A DNA stretch of 64,000 nucleotides from Bacillus sp. P14.5 (lineage in GTDB: Bacteria; Bacillota; Bacilli; Bacillales; Bacillaceae_B). The stretch covers positions 1 to 64,000 of the forward strand of contig NZ_NIJF01000113.1 in NCBI RefSeq assembly GCF_003316765.1, in the 5' to 3' direction. Shown here in pieces: positions 51,381-59,462 of this stretch (positions are counted from its first letter, which is position 1; the number at the start of each line of letters is the position of its first letter). Below the pieces are notes generated by a model, which searched no databases, was not told where the DNA came from, and was given only the letters and a program-made list of their open reading frames with translations. The position numbers were made by a program, and so were the translations under genes.

Positions 51381-51934
51381 ATGAAAAAAAATCCTGAAAA
51401 CCATAAAAAACACCCTTATTATACATCCAGCAGCCCGCATTTAAAGAATCGAGGGCTAATATGCAGCAATCCTATTCTTCAAAAGAGGCGAGACCTAAAC
51501 CTTTGGAAAAGCCTTCTGCAGAAGCAGGAATAAAAAAGCCAAGGAGAAAGAAACGTTCTCACTTTGAAGAAGAGCTGGGTACTTTATATGGAGAAGAGCC
51601 GGCGCAAGAAAAAGCTCAGCAGGAAGCCATTGACAGTCTTAAAAGTGGGAATTCAGAGCCAGGGGATAGCAACCTGGAACAAAAGCAAAAAACCTACTCT
51701 TTCAAACCTCTGAAACCATTCAGGGAGATGGAACTTGATGAGAAAATCACGTATCTTTCCCGTTATATTAACGGAAAAGCACCGTTCCCTTGTGAATTTA
51801 TTACCGAAGAAGAAAGGTATAAGGGAATCTTGCTCAGTGCTGAAGGAGATACGCTTGTCCTAAAAACGTTCCAGGGAGATGAAATAGACGTAAAGCGGAA
51901 ATCACTACGAGCCATCAAGATCATTGGTTTATGA
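51381..51934 (+). CDS. cotO: spore coat protein CotO, frame broken near its start
   Basis: The main frame (MQQSYSSKEARPKPLEKP to LRAIKIIGL, 51461-51934, 157 residues) matches CotO, a basic coat morphogenetic protein. Upstream of that ATG the same frame reads TPLLYIQQPAFKESRAN, typical of CotO N-termini, but the true start (ATG 51381 behind GGGAGGTG) is in another frame. One extra A in the six-A run at 51405-51410 connects them, giving about 184 residues. CotO acts in late coat encasement. It precedes the cotZ-type gene, convergent. Confidence 0.8.
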
Positions 51935-51943
51935 TGAATGTCT

Positions 51944-51988
51944 AAAAGGAAAAAGCCAGCCGGATGTTTTTCTCCGGCAGGCTTTCTA
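51944..51988. terminator. bidirectional terminator between cotO and cotZ
   Basis: AAAGCCAGCCGGA and TCCGGCAGGCTTT form a stem with T or A runs on both sides. Confidence 0.75.
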
Positions 51989-51992
51989 AGAA

Positions 51993-52490
51993 TTATTCAC
52001 AAATATCGAGGTCAACATCCGCGATACATTGAATCGCACAGAAGCAGTTCAGGTCAACAGTGATACAGTTGTTTGTTCTGAACCATTCGTCCACATGGCA
52101 GATTGCGCCATAATCCAATTTGCCATAGTCGTTGATAATATCTTTGTTAGGTCTTAAAGCTCTCAACGTTGCACAGCAGTTATCGAAAATTTCTTCCACA
52201 CGGAAATAAATCGTTACACAGTTTGCATCACATTGGCCATCTTTTTGTTTGAACAATGCTTTAAATAGTTCACCGTTTTTATTTGTCAGTGTGAACACAC
52301 GAGTATCTGCACGACGTCTCATAGCAGGGCTGTTCAAATCGCCAAGCGGCTCAAGGAAACAGCTGGTAGTACAATCCAGACAATCATCAGCTACCGCAGC
52401 ATCCTGGATGTCTTTAATTGCACGTACTACTTCACACACACAGTTATCTGTACGGATTCCACCTACATCATCTCTTTTTCCACAACCCAT
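51993..52490 (-). CDS. cotZ: CotY/CotZ family spore coat protein
   Basis: A 165-residue cysteine-rich protein (about 15 Cys, e.g. NCVCEVV, DCLDCTTSCF, NCFCAIQC), matching the CotZ/CotY/ExsY family that builds disulfide-linked crust or exosporium lattices. It begins MGCGKRDDVGG; AGGAGG lies before the ATG. The choice between CotY and CotZ is by position and not firm. Expected to be expressed in the mother cell late in sporulation. Confidence 0.88.
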   Translation of the reverse strand: MGCGKRDDVGGIRTDNCVCEVVRAIKDIQDAAVADDCLDCTTSCFLEPLGDLNSPAMRRRADTRVFTLTNKNGELFKALFKQKDGQCDANCVTIYFRVEEIFDNCCATLRALRPNKDIINDYGKLDYGAICHVDEWFRTNNCITVDLNCFCAIQCIADVDLDICE

Positions 52491-52644
52491 ATTAGAAAAT
52501 CCTCCTTTTAATTGTTTATCGCTACACTAATAACATATTGTAGCCAAGGAGTTTAAGTTACGGATAATAGCCCTTTTTTCGTCAAAATAGGCGGTGTGTC
52601 ACATTTGATTCTGAAATTGTAAAACCCGCCTCTTAACTGTGTTA

Positions 52645-52770
52645 TCCGCATCGAGCTTCACCCTCAGCCTCTCTGGGTTAAAAAACCCAAAGAGAATAAA
52701 AGGAAAGAGCGCTTTTTTTCTTTAAGGGACATTTGCCGGTCGGGGCTGATCCAGGCGTTTGCGCTTTTAG
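52645..52770 (+). repeat. type 3 dispersed element, standalone copy
   Basis: CCTCTCTGGGTTAAAAAACC, then GAGAATAAAAGGAAAGAGCG and CATTTGCCGGTCGGGGCTG to AGGCGTTTGCGCTTTT. The same order of blocks fills the insert in the 29.4-kb type 1 element. A more diverged copy follows at 53060-53158 (CTTGGGGTTAAATAACAC to GACCAGGGGGATTGCGC). Between them (52860-53010) are AT-rich short palindromes. No gene is supported in 52491-53187. Confidence 0.75.
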
Positions 52771-53187
52771 GTAAAACAGGAAACCAAAAGCAATAAAATT
52801 TAGAAAAGAGCATTTCAAATAGAGAAATTAAATTCCTTTAATTTACTTAATAGGAGCGAAAACAGCTCGAATAAAAAAATCTTCTCTAAATAGAGTCAAA
52901 ATGCTGAAAAGAGAGTACTTTTCTTCAAGTAAGGGAAATAACTTCTCCTATTCAACAACAAATTGAAGTTTTGCCTGCAATTAACGGAAAAATTTTCACT
53001 TTTTTCACCACTAGTTACTCAACAAGAACATGACTTTCAACTTTTACTTGTAAAGGACTCAGGCCCTTGGGGTTAAATAACACAGAGAAAAAAGAAAAAC
53101 CGTCTTTTCTTCTCTCTGTGACATACCCATAGTGTTTGACCAGGGGGATTGCGCGTAATTTTAAGTCAATGAAAAGGAGCTAAAGAA

Positions 53188-53526
53188 GTGGATCTGACTT
53201 TAATGCAAATGGCCGTTTTAGGAGTGGCTGTATTCCGGTTGACGCACCTGATTGTCTATGACAAAATCACGGAGTTCTTACGGGCTCCTTTTTTTGAGGA
53301 AGAGGAAGAGAGGGACAAAGCAGGGAATGTGGAAGTATATTTAGTCCCGAAGAACTGGATGGGCGAATTGCTCAGCTGTCATTGGTGCACGGGCATATGG
53401 GCAGCGGGAGGGCTTTATGGACTCTATATTTTCTACCCTGCTATAGCCTATCCGCTCATCACCATTTTGGCTGCTGCCGGAATCGCATCGATAATTGAAA
53501 CCTTGATACAAAAGTGGATTTCTTGA
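53188..53526 (+). CDS. DUF1360 family protein
   Basis: A 112-residue protein starting at GTG behind AAGGAG. A hydrophobic N-terminus, the conserved LLSCHWCTGIWAA motif and two C-terminal hydrophobic helices fit DUF1360, a family common among spore formers and often expressed in sporulation. Membrane location is inferred. Its neighbourhood is entirely sporulation genes. Confidence 0.78.
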   Translation: MDLTLMQMAVLGVAVFRLTHLIVYDKITEFLRAPFFEEEEERDKAGNVEVYLVPKNWMGELLSCHWCTGIWAAGGLYGLYIFYPAIAYPLITILAAAGIASIIETLIQKWIS

Positions 53527-53648
53527 AATAAGAGAACAAGCGTTAATTCTGCTGCATAGAATGGTGTAGATATTTTTTGCTTTGCGAACACTTGCCAGAA
53601 GAAGGCGCTGTTTTCTGAATTTCCATCATTGGAGGAGGAAGAATAAAG

Positions 53649-53741
53649 ATGATGAAGAAATCCGCTTCACAAATTAAGCCTGTAAAATCTAAAAGAAAGA
53701 AAATAGGCTGCGGGTGCGGCAAAAAGAAAAAACAAAATTAA
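53649..53741 (+). CDS. 30-aa Lys-rich peptide with CGCG motif
   Basis: The frame begins MMKKSASQIKPVKSKRK and ends IGCGCGKKKKQN; GGAGGAGG lies 8-10 bases upstream and a strong terminator downstream, so it is a plausible complete small gene. It has no hydrophobic segment. It sits in the coat/spoVA block; a small spore-associated peptide is possible but unproven. Start could be the second ATG at 53652. Confidence 0.6.
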   Translation: MMKKSASQIKPVKSKRKKIGCGCGKKKKQN

Positions 53742-53770
53742 CCACACAATAATTGTAAGTTTTTTTAATA

Positions 53771-53829
53771 AAAAGCCTGGTTCACAGCTAACTAAGAAAG
53801 TTTAGTTAATGAGAACCAGGCCTTTTTTA
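53771..53829 (+). terminator. intrinsic terminator after the CGCG peptide
   Basis: AAAGCCTGGTTC and GAGAACCAGGCCTTT with inner AGCTAACT and AGTTTAGTT arms, ending TTTTTT. Confidence 0.85.
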
Positions 53830-53925
53830 TTCATAAAATTGTCCATCTTTGCAGAATATAAGACTACATATAAGCAAGCTGCTTTTTGCACATCTATATA
53901 TACTGGATATTTAAATCTTTACTTC

Positions 53926-53955
53926 TGCAGATGATTCTGACACACAGCCATACTA
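53926..53955 (+). promoter_or_regulatory. probable sigma-G promoter of the spoVA-type operon
   Basis: TGCAGA (53926-53931), 17 bases, CATACTA (53949-53955). The -10 is an exact forespore sigma-G/sigma-F type box. It lies 18 bases before the lipoprotein ATG. SpoVA operons are forespore-expressed in relatives. Confidence 0.7.
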
Positions 53956-53972
53956 CAAATAGAGGGGATACT

Positions 53973-54443
53973 ATGAACAAACAATTGCTCGGTCTACTGA
54001 TTATAACGTTATGTATTTCAGGCTGTGCTGCAAATAAGGAAGACGGCGCAGACAGCAAGGGAGCCTTGATTAAGGTAACAGATCCGCCGCCAGTGGAACT
54101 TGTGGAAAATCCAGAAACGGATAGTATCGGTCATGCAGTCAAAAAAGATATTGCAAAGCTTGAAGAACTTTACGATGTAGCAGTCATACAAGGGAAGGAG
54201 GAAATCCTTGTATCCTATAAGGTAAAGCATACCCATCGGTTTCATATGAAGAAAATCGAAAAAAAGATGACAAAAAAACTGGAAAAGAAATACCCTGATG
54301 AAAATTTCATCGTTTCCAGTGACTATAAGATTTTTCTTGAGACGGTCAGACTCAAAGATAAAATGAAGAAAAAAAATATATCTAATAAAGAAGCAGAAAA
54401 GAGATTTCAGGAAATCATTAAGCTAAAAGAGGAGCTAACCTAG
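53973..54443 (+). CDS. YhcN/YlaJ family sporulation lipoprotein
   Basis: A 156-residue lipoprotein: MNKQLLGLLIITLCISGC gives lipobox ISGC, followed by a charged domain (DIAKLEELYDVAVIQGKEEI) of the YhcN/YlaJ type and a Lys/Glu helical tail. AGAGGGG precedes ATG 53973; the longer frame from 53886 has no site. It heads the operon with spoVAC, spoVAD and spoVAEb, the arrangement of the second-type (spoVA2) operons. Confidence 0.83.
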   Translation: MNKQLLGLLIITLCISGCAANKEDGADSKGALIKVTDPPPVELVENPETDSIGHAVKKDIAKLEELYDVAVIQGKEEILVSYKVKHTHRFHMKKIEKKMTKKLEKKYPDENFIVSSDYKIFLETVRLKDKMKKKNISNKEAEKRFQEIIKLKEELT

Positions 54444-54456
54444 AAAGGAGCAAGTG

Positions 54457-54927
54457 ATGGTTAAGAAAACAAAAACCCCTCACCAGAAGCAATATGAACA
54501 GCTTGAAAAAAAGCATGAAACAAAAAGGCCAGTGCTCCTCAATTGCGTTAAGGCTTTTTTCGTGGGAGGCCTAATTTGTTTGGTCGGCCAGGCAGTAACG
54601 TATTTCTACATTTACTTTTTCAACTTTACAGAGCAGACAGCGGGCAATCCGACAGTCGCAACCATGGTCTTCTTTTCGATGCTGCTGACCGGTTTTGGCA
54701 TTTATGATCATCTTGGACAGTTTGCCGGTGCAGGAAGCGCAGTACCGGTAACAGGATTTGGTAACGCGGTTATATCAGCAGCCATTGAACATAGAACAGA
54801 GGGGCTTGTCCTTGGTGTGGGAGGAAATATTTTTAAGCTGGCCGGTTCTGTCATTGTCTTTGGTGTATTTTCTGCTTTTGTCATAGCGCTTATCAAAACG
54901 CTGCTGATTAAATGGGGGGTGATCTGA
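54457..54927 (+). CDS. spoVAC: stage V sporulation protein AC
   Basis: A 156-residue membrane protein with a cytosolic Lys-rich start, helices at about 30-55 and 65-85, and the family motifs GLICLVGQ, GFGIYDHLGQFAGAGSAVPV and GFGNAV. SpoVA proteins form the channel for dipicolinic acid uptake and release in the spore inner membrane. AAAGGAG precedes ATG 54457. Its stop overlaps the spoVAD start. Confidence 0.93.
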   Translation: MVKKTKTPHQKQYEQLEKKHETKRPVLLNCVKAFFVGGLICLVGQAVTYFYIYFFNFTEQTAGNPTVATMVFFSMLLTGFGIYDHLGQFAGAGSAVPVTGFGNAVISAAIEHRTEGLVLGVGGNIFKLAGSVIVFGVFSAFVIALIKTLLIKWGVI

Positions 54928-55943
54928 TGTTACGAGGGAAGCAGTCTTGGGCATTCCAAAATAAGCCAGCCATCGTTTCCACAGGAGTGGTTGGAGGTCC
55001 CTTTGAAAAAAGAGGGAGGCTATCCGAAGACTTTGACCGCTTCTATGATGATTTATGGATGGGAGAAAACACATATGAAAAAGCAAACCGCTTAATGATT
55101 GAAGATGCAGTGAAACTGGCACTGGAAAAAGGAGAACTGCATGAAAATCAAATTCAATTTTTCCTGTCAGGAGATTTGATCAATCAGATTACGCCATCCT
55201 CCTTTGCGGCCAGGACAAATGAAATTCCTTATCTCGGTATATTTGGAGCATGTTCAACGTCTATGGAGGGACTTGCGTTAGCTTCATATTTAGTGGATTC
55301 AGGAGGGGCCGATTATATCGTCACAGGTGCTTCAAGCCATAATTCAGCCGTGGAAAAACAATTTCGTTACCCTACTGAATATGGGGGCCAAAAACCGCCT
55401 ACCGCTCAGTGGACAGTCACTGGCGCAGGATATTCTGTTGTGGGAAATAGTGAAGGTGAAAAGGGCCCTGTTCCCAGAGTCACTTCTGCCACAATCGGAA
55501 AGGTCGTTGATATGGGCCTGGCAGATCCTTTTAATATGGGAGGGGCCATGGCGCCGGCAGCCGCTGACACGATATCAGCTCATTTTCTAGACTTAGGGAG
55601 AGATCCTTCTTACTATGATCTAATTATTACAGGAGACCTGGCTGAAATCGGCCGGAAAACCGCTAAGGAATTGCTTCAGCAAAAGGGATTCAACCTGACG
55701 GAAACGCAATTCCAGGACTGCGGTCTGCTGATTTATGGACAAGATCAGCCCGTACAATCTGGTGCCAGCGGCCCGGGGTGTTCCGCCACAGTATTTTATG
55801 GACACCTGCTTAACCAAATGAAAAAGGGTGTATACAAGAGAATCTTGATGGTTGCGACTGGTGCGCTTTTGTCTCCGCTGACGTTTCAACAGGGTGAGTC
55901 AATACCCTGTATAGCACATGCCGTGTCAATAGAATATATCTAA
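54927..55943 (+). CDS. spoVAD: stage V sporulation protein AD
   Basis: A 338-residue thiolase-fold protein ([18 protein letters not shown]-like start, [15 protein letters not shown] at the cysteine loop) that binds dipicolinic acid in B. subtilis. The ATG overlaps the spoVAC stop (ATGATG region) with GGGGGGTGAT as ribosome site. Soluble, attached to the spore inner membrane by partner SpoVA proteins. Confidence 0.93.
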   Translation: MLRGKQSWAFQNKPAIVSTGVVGGPFEKRGRLSEDFDRFYDDLWMGENTYEKANRLMIEDAVKLALEKGELHENQIQFFLSGDLINQITPSSFAARTNEIPYLGIFGACSTSMEGLALASYLVDSGGADYIVTGASSHNSAVEKQFRYPTEYGGQKPPTAQWTVTGAGYSVVGNSEGEKGPVPRVTSATIGKVVDMGLADPFNMGGAMAPAAADTISAHFLDLGRDPSYYDLIITGDLAEIGRKTAKELLQQKGFNLTETQFQDCGLLIYGQDQPVQSGASGPGCSATVFYGHLLNQMKKGVYKRILMVATGALLSPLTFQQGESIPCIAHAVSIEYI

Positions 55944-55966
55944 TCAGTCGAAAGGAGGCAAACACC

Positions 55967-56323
55967 ATGTTGGCAATGTTTTTTTGGGCATTTATAATAG
56001 GCGGCAGCATTTGCGTAATAGGGCAGCTCTTGTTTGATATTGCCAGGTTGACACCCGCTCATACATTAAGTCTGCTGGTCGTTATTGGGGCAATCCTGGC
56101 AGGCTTTGGTCTATATGAGCCATTAATTGACTTTGCGGGTGCAGGGGCAACGATTCCAATTACCTCTTTCGGCAATGCATTGGTTCAAGGAGCGATGCAG
56201 GAAGCGGATCAGCATGGTCTGGTTGGCGTGCTTACAGGAATGTTTGAAGTGACAAGCTCAGGTATTTCAGCTGCCATCATTTTTGGGTTCATCGGTGCAT
56301 TGATTTTCAAGCCGAAAGGATGA
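55967..56323 (+). CDS. spoVAE: stage V sporulation protein AE (AEb type)
   Basis: A 118-residue membrane protein with four hydrophobic stretches and motifs [31 protein letters not shown] and GFGNALVQ-like [13 protein letters not shown], related to SpoVAC. It fits SpoVAEb. AAAGGAGG precedes the ATG. The DUF421 gene begins 7 bases after its stop. Confidence 0.92.
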   Translation: MLAMFFWAFIIGGSICVIGQLLFDIARLTPAHTLSLLVVIGAILAGFGLYEPLIDFAGAGATIPITSFGNALVQGAMQEADQHGLVGVLTGMFEVTSSGISAAIIFGFIGALIFKPKG

Positions 56324-56329
56324 GGGCAG

Positions 56330-57020
56330 GTGTCTGAATATTTAGAGGTGGCGCTTAGAAGCCTTTTTGTCTTGATTGCGTTATTTTTTATAACGAAATT
56401 ACTAGGAAAGAAGCAGCTTTCACAGCTATCTTTTTTGAATACTTTACCGGTATTATCGTTGGAAGCATCGCAGGGACACTGTCAATGGATCTTGACTTGA
56501 AGCTGCTTGAAGGGTTGATGAGCATCTTCCTATGGTTCTCCGTGTCATTTATTTTTCTTTCATTTCTCTTAAAAGTATCAGATTCAGGCACTTTGTAGAG
56601 GGTAATCCGACAGTGTTCATAGAAGAAGGGAATATCATTGAGAAGGCATTAAAGAAAGAAAAAATTTCCTTGGATGAGTTGCTTGAACAGTTAAGGAAAA
56701 AGAATATCTACAGGGTATCTGATGTGGAATTTGCCTTTCTTGATAGTAATGGCGAGCTAAGTGTGCTTCTTAAAAAGGAAAAGCAGCCCCTACTCTATGA
56801 AGACGTTTACCCAACCTCATTAAATGTTTTTCCGATCCATTCTGTCATCAGTGACGGAGAAATCGTAAAAAATGGACTGAGGAATGCTGGGTGCACAGAA
56901 GCATGGCTTGTAAATCAGCTGAAGCTCAGGCACTTCATATTGGAAAACGTTTTTCTTGCCCAATCTGATTCGTCGGGCAAATTAACCATCGATTTATATG
57001 ATTGGTCCTCAGACAGGTGA
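56330..57020 (+). pseudogene. DUF421 (YetF-type) membrane protein, two frameshifts
   Basis: A GTG start after spoVAE opens SEYLEVALRSLFVLIALFF, then KKQLSQLSF is broken. One extra T at 56431-56436 restores FFEYFTGIIVGSIAGTL; another extra T at 56552-56556 restores FIFFSFISLKSIRFRHFVEG, which runs on to 57020. The repaired protein of about 230 residues has N-terminal helices and a C-terminal DUF421 domain (PTVFIEEGNIIEKALKK). DUF421 genes close spoVA2-type operons linked to high spore heat resistance. If the shifts are real the operon lacks this product. Confidence 0.8.
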
Positions 57021-57092
57021 TTAAAGAGCCCATACATAGGTAATCATCTCTACATATACTGTAGAAGCCAGAAATAAAGAGAGGTGATAACT

Positions 57093-57206
57093 ATGTATGG
57101 GTATGGTTATGGCTGTGGAAACCAAGGATATGGATACGGCTCAACATTCGTATTGATCGTTGTCTTGTTTATCCTTTTGATCATCGTTGGTGCAAGTTTC
57201 TGTTAA
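57093..57206 (+). CDS. yjcZ: YjcZ family sporulation protein
   Basis: A 37-residue peptide: a Tyr/Gly-rich start [17 protein letters not shown] and a hydrophobic tail [19 protein letters not shown], the YjcZ layout. GAGGTGAT precedes the ATG and a terminator follows (57218-57246). Small proteins of this family are made late in sporulation and lie at the spore surface or membrane. Confidence 0.88.
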   Translation: MYGYGYGCGNQGYGYGSTFVLIVVLFILLIIVGASFC

Positions 57207-57217
57207 TGAACGGATGA

Positions 57218-57246
57218 GCAGGTTCCTAGTGAATCTGCTTTTTTAT
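57218..57246 (+). terminator. intrinsic terminator of yjcZ
   Basis: GAGCAGGTTC and GAATCTGCTT pair, followed by TTTT. Confidence 0.65.
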
Positions 57247-57248
57247 TT

Positions 57249-57480
57249 GGCATTCTTTGAAAATTTTGCTGCTATTTAATTTTATTCGTAAGTGAACGCC
57301 CTGGTTCACAAAAAAGCCCCGGTAAGTAAGAAAAGAGATGGTCTTCCTGAATAGTGAGAAATACCTTAGTATCCGGGGAGAGCAGATCTTTTCTTTTCAT
57401 GATTACCGTATTTTTTCCTTCTTGGTATAGATATTTCTTCGTAATAGTATCAAATAGCAACAAAGTTTACGATAAGAGCC
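57249..57480 (+). repeat. type 2 terminal-inverted-repeat element
   Basis: Left end GGCATTCTTTGAAAATTTTG then CTGCTATTT; right end AAATAGCAACAAAGTTTACG then ATAAGAGCC. The interior TTAGTATCCGGGGAGAGC matches the 15.2-kb copy. About 230 bases, no ORF of its own. Confidence 0.8.
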
Positions 57481-57545
57481 TTGCAAAAACAGCCTATTAT
57501 TACCATAGGAGGCTTTTTAAAGCATGTGAATTATGGGGGTTACCA

Positions 57546-57680
57546 GTGTGCAATCAGCAGGAAGCCAGTGAGGTTAAGGCTGCCCCGACCGGCGCAATGA
57601 TTTCTGACAATATCATGAGTTACAATTCCAAATACATTAACTCTTGGGCTATACTCTCTGGGCCATGCACCATTCACTGA
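57546..57680 (+). CDS. candidate small peptide gene, about 44 aa
   Basis: From GTG 57546 the frame reads VCNQQEASEVKAAPTGAM and ends SKYINSWAILSGPCTIH. It carries two cysteines, a polar N-terminal half and a more hydrophobic C-terminal half. GGGGGT lies 5 bases upstream; AGGAGG at about 57507 would better serve GTG 57526 if one G were missing from the five-G run at 57534-57538. Family unrecognised and coding status uncertain. It sits between yjcZ and spoVIF. Confidence 0.35.
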   Translation: MCNQQEASEVKAAPTGAMISDNIMSYNSKYINSWAILSGPCTIH

Positions 57681-57684
57681 CCTC

Positions 57685-57698
57685 CTCATACAATATAT
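57685..57698 (+). promoter_or_regulatory. probable sporulation -10 box before spoVIF
   Basis: CATACAATATA matches both CATACANT (sigma-E) and CATANNNTA (sigma-K) -10 forms, about 35 bases before the spoVIF ATG. A matching -35 is not clear. Confidence 0.45.
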
Positions 57699-57723
57699 TA
57701 GCTGTAAAGGAGGCGTTTACCCA

Positions 57724-57984
57724 ATGAATAATAATTTCTTTAAAAATATTGAAAAGAAAACCGGTGTCAATATGAATGATGTGCTGGAACTCGCCACATC
57801 TCTGCAAAATGCGAATTTTAAAGATGAGAGCACGGTACGCGGGGTCATCAAGAGGGTATCCCAAATCGCAAACAAACCCGTTAATAAAGAGATGGAAGAT
57901 AAAATCGTTAAATCGATTGTAAGTGATGGAAAACAGTTGGACTTCGGCACCATCTCCAACATGATGAACGACAACAAGAAATAA
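57724..57984 (+). CDS. spoVIF: stage VI sporulation protein F (YjcC)
   Basis: An 86-residue protein, MNNNFFKNIEKKTGVNMNDV at the start, matching SpoVIF over its full length. It is soluble and helical. In B. subtilis SpoVIF is needed for coat assembly and for GerE-dependent gene expression. AAAGGAGG precedes the ATG. Confidence 0.9.
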   Translation: MNNNFFKNIEKKTGVNMNDVLELATSLQNANFKDESTVRGVIKRVSQIANKPVNKEMEDKIVKSIVSDGKQLDFGTISNMMNDNKK

Positions 57985-58231
57985 TACAATTATAACCATT
58001 GGGTTGCTTACATAGTAGAGCAGGCCTGATGGTTTATTTTTTTGATATCCGGATGGGAGGGATTGGGCAGCATTCTTGACTTCAGTACCAGTGCCCGAGG
58101 GCCGTACCTGCTGGAATTGACTTAGCACCTCAAGGTCAAAAGCATACTTTGCAGTGAAAGAAATAGTATTAAGTAAAGGGTTTATAATTTTCCTGCCAGG
58201 GGAATTGAAAAGAAAAAGCGAGGTGGACAGT

Positions 58232-58501
58232 ATGGGATATATTGCACCAGTACCCCATTATCAATACATGCAGTACGCAGAACGTGAAGCCAATAAGGAT
58301 TATGACCCCTTCACATTCATACCGGTCAACCGGATCCAACCCCTTTACAATCAGGATCAGCATAGACAGGAGAACATAGAAACCGGTGAGAATGGACCAG
58401 GGTTCAAGCGGATGAAGAATATCACCGGGACGGAAACTGTTTCGGCCGAATTTCTAGCAGATATAACAGGAAAAGGGAAGTACATTAACGAATATGTATA
58501 A
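58232..58501 (+). CDS. hypothetical protein, 89 aa
   Basis: It begins MGYIAPVPHYQYMQYAERE, with an aromatic and proline-rich N-terminus (KDYDPFTFIPVNRIQPLY) and a polar C-terminus. The start at 58232 has GAGGTGG upstream; a longer frame from 58154 lacks one. Spore-associated by neighbourhood only. I do not recognise the family with confidence. Confidence 0.65.
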   Translation: MGYIAPVPHYQYMQYAEREANKDYDPFTFIPVNRIQPLYNQDQHRQENIETGENGPGFKRMKNITGTETVSAEFLADITGKGKYINEYV

Positions 58502-58524
58502 GAAAAGGAAAGGATGTATTTCCC

Positions 58525-59421
58525 TTGGAGCTTAAAAAGATCAATGAAAGCTGCTTCTACTTTTCTTCGGCTGTCAATGTCGGGTACATAAATAAAGAAG
58601 GAGAGGGGCTGCTCATAGATACAGGGATTGATGACTCTTCTATTAAGAAAGTCTTAAAAATCCTCCAGAGTGAAAATCTGTCTTTAAATTATTGTATTAT
58701 CACTCATGCACATACAGACCATTTCGGCGGAGCGTCTTACTTAAAGAAAAAGACAGACATTAGAATTTATGCTCCCATTCTGGAAAAAGCTATTATCGAA
58801 AATCCGCTAATGGAGCCTGTGTACCTTTGGAATGGAGCATTTCCGCTTAAGGAATTAAGAAGTAAATTTCTGGAAGGAAAACCAGTGGAAGTGGATGAAT
58901 CAATCGTTGCGCCTGGTGATATGGAAATCGGGCCTTTCAAGTTGGAAGCCGTTCTTCTTCCAGGACATTCAATCGGGCAAGTTGGCATTATCCATAACGA
59001 AATCCTTTTTGCAGCAGACGCTTATTTCGGAAAAGAAGCACTGAAAAAACATGTGGTGCCATTTATCACAGATGCAGAACAAACCTTTCTAACCCTTGAA
59101 AAGTTGAAAAACTTAAAAGTGGAAGGGTCGGTTCCTGGTCATGGTGAGTTTGAAAAGGACTTTTCAGAAAGCATCGATGCCAATATAGAAGTACATATGG
59201 AATTGTTGAAACAGATTTTGAAGCTTTTGGATAAAAATCAAGGCAGGCACACTTTTGAAGGGCTGCTTCAAGAGTTTCTGAATATAAATGATATCGAATC
59301 ACGTTCACTCGGCCAGTACCTTCTGTATCGGACAAGTTTTACAGCTTACATTACAAAATTGATTCATGATGGATCAGCAAAGGCAGCAGTAGAAAGCAAT
59401 CAACTCTATATTAACCTTTGA
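58525..59421 (+). CDS. MBL-fold metallohydrolase
   Basis: A 298-residue metallo-beta-lactamase-fold hydrolase. The metal motif is THAHTDHFGG (about residue 59), with further ligands in LLPGHSIGQVG, FAADAY and VPGHGEFEKD. The start is TTG, with GGAAAGGA upstream. It lies 23 bases after the 89-aa gene and may share its transcript. Substrate not identifiable from sequence. Confidence 0.83.
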   Translation: MELKKINESCFYFSSAVNVGYINKEGEGLLIDTGIDDSSIKKVLKILQSENLSLNYCIITHAHTDHFGGASYLKKKTDIRIYAPILEKAIIENPLMEPVYLWNGAFPLKELRSKFLEGKPVEVDESIVAPGDMEIGPFKLEAVLLPGHSIGQVGIIHNEILFAADAYFGKEALKKHVVPFITDAEQTFLTLEKLKNLKVEGSVPGHGEFEKDFSESIDANIEVHMELLKQILKLLDKNQGRHTFEGLLQEFLNINDIESRSLGQYLLYRTSFTAYITKLIHDGSAKAAVESNQLYINL

Positions 59422-59456
59422 AAAGGGCCTTAAAGGCCTTTTCGGCTTTAGGGCCT
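59422..59456. terminator. hairpin between convergent MBL and DUF421 genes
   Basis: AAAAGGGCC with GGCCTTTT, and a second GGCC-containing arm following, form a compact hairpin in the 40-base gap. Confidence 0.6.
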
Positions 59457-59462
59457 AGTCAT

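Noticed and set aside
57354-57680. 108-residue gene spanning the type 2 element and the peptide region
   Set aside because: Its first 60 residues translate repeat sequence; only the C-terminal 44 residues could be a gene.
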